Below are positions 60,214-64,000 of a stretch of 64,000 nt of DNA, piece by piece. Made by a program: the position numbers and the translations under genes. The notes under the pieces were generated by a model that was not told where the DNA came from, searched no databases, and saw only the letters and a program-made list of their open reading frames with translations. The number at the start of each line of letters is the position of its first letter. Position 1 is the first letter of the stretch. Origin of the DNA: Sphingobium sp. AP49 (GTDB lineage Bacteria > Pseudomonadota > Alphaproteobacteria > Sphingomonadales > Sphingomonadaceae); assembly GCF_000281715.2 (NCBI RefSeq), contig NZ_CP124576.1, positions 1,185,501 through 1,249,500 on the forward strand, read 5' to 3'.

Positions 60214-61296
60214 TTGCCCGAAACTCTGCCGACCGATGGAGCGCGCCGTTCCGACGCGATCGCGATCGCGCGCGTAATCTGCATTCTGGGCGTCGTCTAT
60301 GTCCATGCGTGGACAGGGCGCAACGGCCAGGATCTGGAAATGCTGCGCGGATCCGCACAGGAAGGGCTGCGCTGGGTGCTGATGGAGATATTCGGGCGGA
60401 GCGCGGTGCCGCTGCTGGGCCTGATATCGGGTTGGCTGGTCGGCGGATCAGCCCGCACCCGCAATTGGACCCATCATGTCGGGCGCAAGGCACGGACCAT
60501 ATTGCTCCCAATGCTGTTGTGGAATGCGGTTGCGATTCTGCTGGTGTCGGGGGCCGCATGGTTCGGCGGGCTGTCGGCGCCGCTGCCGCAATCGGGTGGC
60601 TGGGTGGCCCAGGAATTGTTCATCGTATCGCGCAATCCAGACATTAATGTGCAAATGCCGTTCCTGCGTGACCTGTTCCTGTGCATGCTGGCCGCGCCCT
60701 TGCTGGTGCGCATGCCGAACTGGGCGTTGCTGCTGGTCGCCGGTGCCGCCGCGATCAGCCAGATATTGGGGATAGGAGCGCCGGTGCTGATGCGGGCGTC
60801 GATCCTCTTCTTCTTCACCGCAGGTATATTGGCACGGCGTGGCGGCTGGATGGACCGGGCGGCGGAACTGCCACTGTCGCTCGCCGTCATGCCCTTTGTC
60901 CTCTTGATGTCGGCCCAGCTCTATGTGTCGCTCAATGCGGGGGCAGGATGGCCGCCGCTCGCTCTGTCCAGCCTCGACATGGCCGTCCGCATCGGCGCGG
61001 CATTAGGCTTCTGGCGTCTCGCCTGGGCGTTGGCGGCCAGCCCTGCGCGCGGGGCGCTGTTGCGGGTAGAACCCTATGCCTTCTTCCTCTTTTGCGCGCA
61101 TCTGATCCTGATCTGGTTGGGCGGGCCTGTGCTGGGTGCGCTGTTCGGTCCGCTCGGGTCGCCGCTATATCCATTCTATCTGATCGTGCAGCCTTTCCTC
61201 ATCCTGGCTGCCGTGGTCGTGATCGGCAGTCTGTTGCGCCGGATCGCACCGACGGCGGCGCGGGTGTTGAGTGGCGGGCGACTGGCCCCGGCCTGA
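60214..61296 (+). CDS. Acyltransferase 3-family membrane protein
   Basis: 360 residues; TTG start with AGGAAA 8 bases upstream. About ten membrane segments. The first segment is RVICILGVVYVHAW, whose His is in the position of the family's catalytic histidine; further polar motifs LISGWLVGG and LFFFTAGILARRGGW follow. Acyltransferase 3 proteins modify polysaccharides, peptidoglycan or other acceptors with acyl groups. Target unknown. It converges on the flavoprotein gene with 8 bases between stops. Confidence 0.8.
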   Translation: MPETLPTDGARRSDAIAIARVICILGVVYVHAWTGRNGQDLEMLRGSAQEGLRWVLMEIFGRSAVPLLGLISGWLVGGSARTRNWTHHVGRKARTILLPMLLWNAVAILLVSGAAWFGGLSAPLPQSGGWVAQELFIVSRNPDINVQMPFLRDLFLCMLAAPLLVRMPNWALLLVAGAAAISQILGIGAPVLMRASILFFFTAGILARRGGWMDRAAELPLSLAVMPFVLLMSAQLYVSLNAGAGWPPLALSSLDMAVRIGAALGFWRLAWALAASPARGALLRVEPYAFFLFCAHLILIWLGGPVLGALFGPLGSPLYPFYLIVQPFLILAAVVVIGSLLRRIAPTAARVLSGGRLAPA

Positions 61297-61304
61297 TGAG
61301 CTTG

Positions 61305-62309
61305 TCAGGCCGGTTCGTGCGCAGCTAATGCCGTGGCGGCCGCCATCGCGATGGCATAGCTGCGTTGACGCGCGACGGGATCGTGGATCTGCGCCGCAAT
61401 GATGACCTCATCCACATCAGTGCGGGCGAGGAATGCGGCCAGGTCTCGTTCGACATCGGCCTGGGTGCCGATGCTCGACGCGCTCATGACGTCGGCGAGC
61501 ATGGCCTGGGCTTGCAGGGGCAGGCTGTCATAATAGCCTTCGACCGGCGGCTGCAACTTTCCGGGCTGGCCGGTGCGCAGGCGAACGAATGCCTGCTGCA
61601 TGGAACTGGCGATCAGGGTCGCTTCCGACGCGCTGTCCGCCGCGAAAATATTATATCCGGCCATGGCATAGGGGCGATCCAGTTGGGCCGAGGGGCGAAA
61701 GTCGCGGCGATAGATTGCCAGCGCCTCATCCAGCGCGGCCGGCGCAAAATGCGAAGCAAAGGCATAGGGCAGGCCGAGTGCCGCTGCGAGTTGCGCGCCA
61801 TATAGGCTGGACCCCAGAATCCAGAGGGGGACATCGGCACCGGCACCCGGGGTTGCCCGAATGCCCAGCCGGTCATCGCCGGCAAAATAAGCCTGCAATT
61901 CGATAACGTCGCGCGGAAACTGGTCGGGGCCGCCGCTCAAGTTGCGGCGGATGGCCTGCGATGCCTTCTGATCGGAGCCGGGCGCGCGCCCCAGGCCCAG
62001 ATCGACGCGGCCGGGGAACAGTGCATCGAGCGTGCCGAACTGTTCCGCGATCAGCAGCGGGGCATGATTGGGCAGCATGATCCCGCCCGCGCCGATGCGG
62101 ATGGAACTGGTGGCCCTGCCAATATGCGCCAGGACGACCGCCGTCGCCGCCGATGCGATGCCGGTCATGCCATGATGTTCGGCCACCCACAGGCGATGAT
62201 AGCCCAATGTCTCGACATGCGCCGCCAGATCGGCAGCTTCGTCGAGTGCGGTGGAAACGTCGCTGCCTTCACGGACAGGAACCAGGTCGAGGACAGAAAA
62301 GCGGGTCAT
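61305..62309 (-). CDS. LLM-class flavin-dependent oxidoreductase
   Basis: 334 residues from MTRFSVLDL; ATG at 62318 is an alternative. Luciferase-like TIM barrel: LGYHRLWVAEHHGMTGIASAATAVVLAHIG, IRIGAGGIMLPNHAPLLIAEQFGTLDALFPGRVDLGLGRAPGSD, WILGSSLYGAQLAAALGLPYAFASHF. These signatures place it in the YhbW-like subgroup. Uses reduced flavin; the substrate is not known. Confidence 0.88.
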   Translation of the reverse strand: MTRFSVLDLVPVREGSDVSTALDEAADLAAHVETLGYHRLWVAEHHGMTGIASAATAVVLAHIGRATSSIRIGAGGIMLPNHAPLLIAEQFGTLDALFPGRVDLGLGRAPGSDQKASQAIRRNLSGGPDQFPRDVIELQAYFAGDDRLGIRATPGAGADVPLWILGSSLYGAQLAAALGLPYAFASHFAPAALDEALAIYRRDFRPSAQLDRPYAMAGYNIFAADSASEATLIASSMQQAFVRLRTGQPGKLQPPVEGYYDSLPLQAQAMLADVMSASSIGTQADVERDLAAFLARTDVDEVIIAAQIHDPVARQRSYAIAMAAATALAAHEPA

Positions 62310-62352
62310 GCACACCATATGGGGGCATGGTCCGTTTTATTTCAATACGGAA

Positions 62353-62790
62353 TTATTCGGCGCGGCCGAAACCTTGCGGCTGAACCTCGACGCGGCGGCC
62401 GAACGTCGGGCGACGAGCTACCAATGGGTTGGCGTCGCGATCGAGCAGAGCCATGGTCTCCGTGAAACAGGGGCGCAGTGCGACGACCACCTCGATCAGT
62501 TCATCGGGGCCTTCATGAAATTCGATACAGCGCCGGGCGACCATTTCGATTTCTTCCGCCATGGCGCTCAGGCGATGGGCGCCAAACTGGGCCGATTCAC
62601 CCTTGAGCGTATGGGCCGGGCGGACCAGGGCAACAGGATCACGATCGCGGAAGGCCTGTTCCACGGCGCCGATGGCCTTTTCGCCATCCTCCCGGAAATA
62701 GCCCAGGATGCGCATGAACGCCGTACCCAGCTCGGTGCGGGTGCGTGCAAACTCGTTCCATTCCACCAGTTCGGCATCTTGATAGGACAC
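62353..62790 (-). CDS. Histidine phosphotransfer (HPt) domain protein
   Basis: 145 residues, GTG start with GGAG 10 bases upstream. Four-helix HPt domain with phospho-acceptor His60 in RPAHTLKGESAQFGAHRLSAMAEEIE. C-terminal 30 residues basic and probably flexible. An orphan HPt, not fused to a kinase, so it likely shuttles phosphate between a hybrid kinase and a regulator. A near-consensus CtrA box lies 47 bases upstream. Confidence 0.85.
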   Translation of the reverse strand: MSYQDAELVEWNEFARTRTELGTAFMRILGYFREDGEKAIGAVEQAFRDRDPVALVRPAHTLKGESAQFGAHRLSAMAEEIEMVARRCIEFHEGPDELIEVVVALRPCFTETMALLDRDANPLVARRPTFGRRVEVQPQGFGRAE

Positions 62791-62836
62791 CTACGCCACT
62801 CCTTGTGTTCCTTCGTGGCGAAAATAGGGGCGGCGC

Positions 62837-62852
62837 GTAAACAGCGGGTTAA
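62837..62852. promoter_or_regulatory. CtrA-like box upstream of HPt gene
   Basis: On the minus strand TTAA-CCCGCTG-TTTAC matches the CtrA consensus TTAA-N7-TTAAC with one mismatch. It lies 46 bases before the HPt GTG start. Confidence 0.5.
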
Positions 62853-62884
62853 ATCCTGCAACGCAAGGGCGACCGATTTCAGTC

Positions 62885-63115
62885 CTATGTTACCCGACCG
62901 AGCGCGAACCGATCCCGGGAAACGGCCAAAAACGTCCAGCCATTCTGCTGGGCGAGCGCTTCCAATTCCCGCGATGCGATGGGATCGTCGGCATCAATGA
63001 TAATGGCATGGGCGTCACGCATCGCCCGGGCGGCCCGGAGGGCAGGCCAGGGGCATTTCATGCCCCTGGCGTTCACATGGACGGGGTGACCGGAGATCGG
63101 GTCATTTGCTGGCAT
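62885..63115 (-). CDS. TusA-family sulfur carrier-like protein
   Basis: 76 residues. TusA/SirA motif CPWP with Cys21 in VNARGMKCPWPALRAARAM, then HAIIIDADDPIASRELEALAQQNGW, the fold's beta-alpha-beta pattern. It may carry sulfur for tRNA thiolation or molybdenum cofactor work. It starts 14 bases inside the end of der, so it is translationally coupled to it. Confidence 0.88.
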   Translation of the reverse strand: MPANDPISGHPVHVNARGMKCPWPALRAARAMRDAHAIIIDADDPIASRELEALAQQNGWTFLAVSRDRFALGRVT

Positions 63116-64000
63116 AGGGGTTTTTGGCGCTACGCAATGTCAGGCGCACCGGCACAGCGCCAAAACCCAGTTCCTTGCGGATGCCGTTCACCAGATAGCG
63201 GCGATAGCTTTCGGGCAGTTCGTCGAGCCGCGTGCCGAACAGCACGAACGTCGGCGGGCGCGTCTTGTTCTGGGTGATGTAGCGCAGCTTGATCCGCTTG
63301 CCACCCGGGGCTGGCGGCGGATTGGCCTCCAGCGCGGCCTCGAACCAGCGGTTGAGCACGCCGGTCGAGATGCGCTGCGACCAGGCGGTACGGGTCTCGA
63401 ACGCGACCTTGATGAGGTCGTCCAGGCCCTTTCCGGTGGCGGCGGATACGGTCATGATCGGCACGCCACGCACCTGGGCCAGGCCGTCGAACAGGGCCTG
63501 TTTGATGCCCTGATAGAGCGCCGAGCCATGTTCGACCGTGTCCCATTTGTTGAGCGCGACGACGAGGGCGCGGCCTTCTTCCAGCACCTTGTCGGCGATG
63601 CGCAGGTCCTGCGCCTCGAGGCCTCGGGTGGCGTCGAGCAGTAGCACCACGACTTCGGCGAAGTTCACGGCGTTCAGGCCGTCGGACACGGCAAGCTTTT
63701 CCAGCTTGTCCTGTACCTTGGCACGCTTGCGCATGCCGGCCGTGTCGATCAGGCGGACCGGCCGTTCCTCGCCCTCATGGCTGGTCCACATCCAGTCGAC
63801 GGCGATGCTGTCACGGGTGATGCCGGCTTCCGGGCCGGTGAGCAGCCGGTTTTCGCCAAGCAGCCGGTTGATCAGGGTCGACTTGCCGGCATTGGGGCGG
63901 CCGACGATGGCGAGCTTGAGCGGGGCGCTCTCCTCGTCCTCGTAAAATTCCTTCTCATGCTCCTCGCCGTCCTCGCGTTCGAGATGGGGGAGCAGCGCCT
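63102..64000 (-). CDS. der: GTPase Der, 3' part (partial)
   Basis: The last 299 codons; the first GTPase domain lies beyond the right edge. The second G domain begins LKLAIVGRPNAGKSTLINRLLGENRLLTGPEAGITRDSI (G1, G2), then LIDTAGMRKRAK (G3), ALNKWD (G4) and VSAATGKG (G5). The C-terminal KH-like domain (about the last 110 residues, RISTGVLNRWFEAALEANPPP, KLRYITQNKTRPPTFVLFGT) is diagnostic. It assists 50S ribosome assembly. The acidic linker EREDGEEHEKEFYEDEESAP joins the two G domains. Confidence 0.95.
   Translation of the reverse strand, partial: ALLPHLEREDGEEHEKEFYEDEESAPLKLAIVGRPNAGKSTLINRLLGENRLLTGPEAGITRDSIAVDWMWTSHEGEERPVRLIDTAGMRKRAKVQDKLEKLAVSDGLNAVNFAEVVVLLLDATRGLEAQDLRIADKVLEEGRALVVALNKWDTVEHGSALYQGIKQALFDGLAQVRGVPIMTVSAATGKGLDDLIKVAFETRTAWSQRISTGVLNRWFEAALEANPPPAPGGKRIKLRYITQNKTRPPTFVLFGTRLDELPESYRRYLVNGIRKELGFGAVPVRLTLRSAKNPYASK

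Noticed and set aside
1..64000. CRISPR arrays, insertion sequences, prophage or integrase genes
   Set aside because: No regularly spaced repeats, no transposase or integrase motifs, and no terminal repeats seen by eye in the whole window.

Overview
The window looks like chromosomal DNA from a Sphingomonadaceae alphaproteobacterium, most likely Sphingobium-like. This is inferred from high GC, the protein styles (long N-terminal extension on ribosomal protein S9, PopZ-type polar organiser, CtrA-type TTAA-N7-TTAA boxes, EcfG-type promoter) and the gene order; no database search was possible. There is no rRNA, insertion sequence, prophage or CRISPR array. One tRNA (Cys) is present.

Layout. 1-3690: a divergent metal/iron uptake block (DUF4198 protein, TonB-dependent receptor, TonB-like transducer, small exported protein) with a Fur-like box. 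3697-5523: DUF885 metallopeptidase. 5582-13465: a sugar catabolic cluster for L-arabinose/D-galactose: GntR regulator, sugar 1-dehydrogenase, FAH-fold AraD1 protein, ketoglutarate semialdehyde dehydrogenase, IlvD/Edd dehydratase, KDGal kinase and KDPGal aldolase. The upper steps can be shared by both sugars; the lower part splits into an oxidative branch to 2-oxoglutarate and a kinase/aldolase branch to pyruvate plus glyceraldehyde 3-phosphate. 13482-17577: hybrid histidine kinase, heme A synthase, exported protein. 17708-18726: rplM-rpsI with promoter and terminator. 18871-23475: DUF3857/transglutaminase/TPR protein, CsbD-like stress protein, AGCS symporter.

23569-29629: glmM, a palindromic repeat, a DUF1272-thiD-rnhB overlapping trio, an L,D-transpeptidase, an APC permease and an exported protein. 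29716-32784: ahpC-ahpF with a TetR gene upstream. 33477-39046: lptD-surA-pdxA-rsmA, an envelope/ribosome-maturation operon with the same order as in enterobacteria. 39237-41670: pepA-holC and ndk. 41754-44016: membrane-anchored protein, glutathione S-transferase, a structured noncoding stretch (43148-43275) and a Crp/Fnr regulator.

44027-47598 is the most unusual part: a three-gene operon of a TIR-membrane-TPR protein, an unrecognised 159-residue beta-rich protein, and a TPR protein with a SLOG-like nucleotide-binding-type domain and what looks like a degenerate class III nucleotide-cyclase tail. It may be a signalling or defence module.

47847-52969: tRNA-Cys, a methyltransferase-like gene, tolC, popZ-like gene with a perfect CtrA box, and an S9 peptidase. 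53025-53860: a small-protein/zeta-toxin-like pair. 53921-58269: valS, which carries an internal patch of lower GC and foreign-looking sequence, and a MATE exporter. 58275-64000: HerA-type ATPase, acyltransferase, luciferase-like flavoprotein, HPt protein with a CtrA-like box, TusA-like protein and the 3' part of der.
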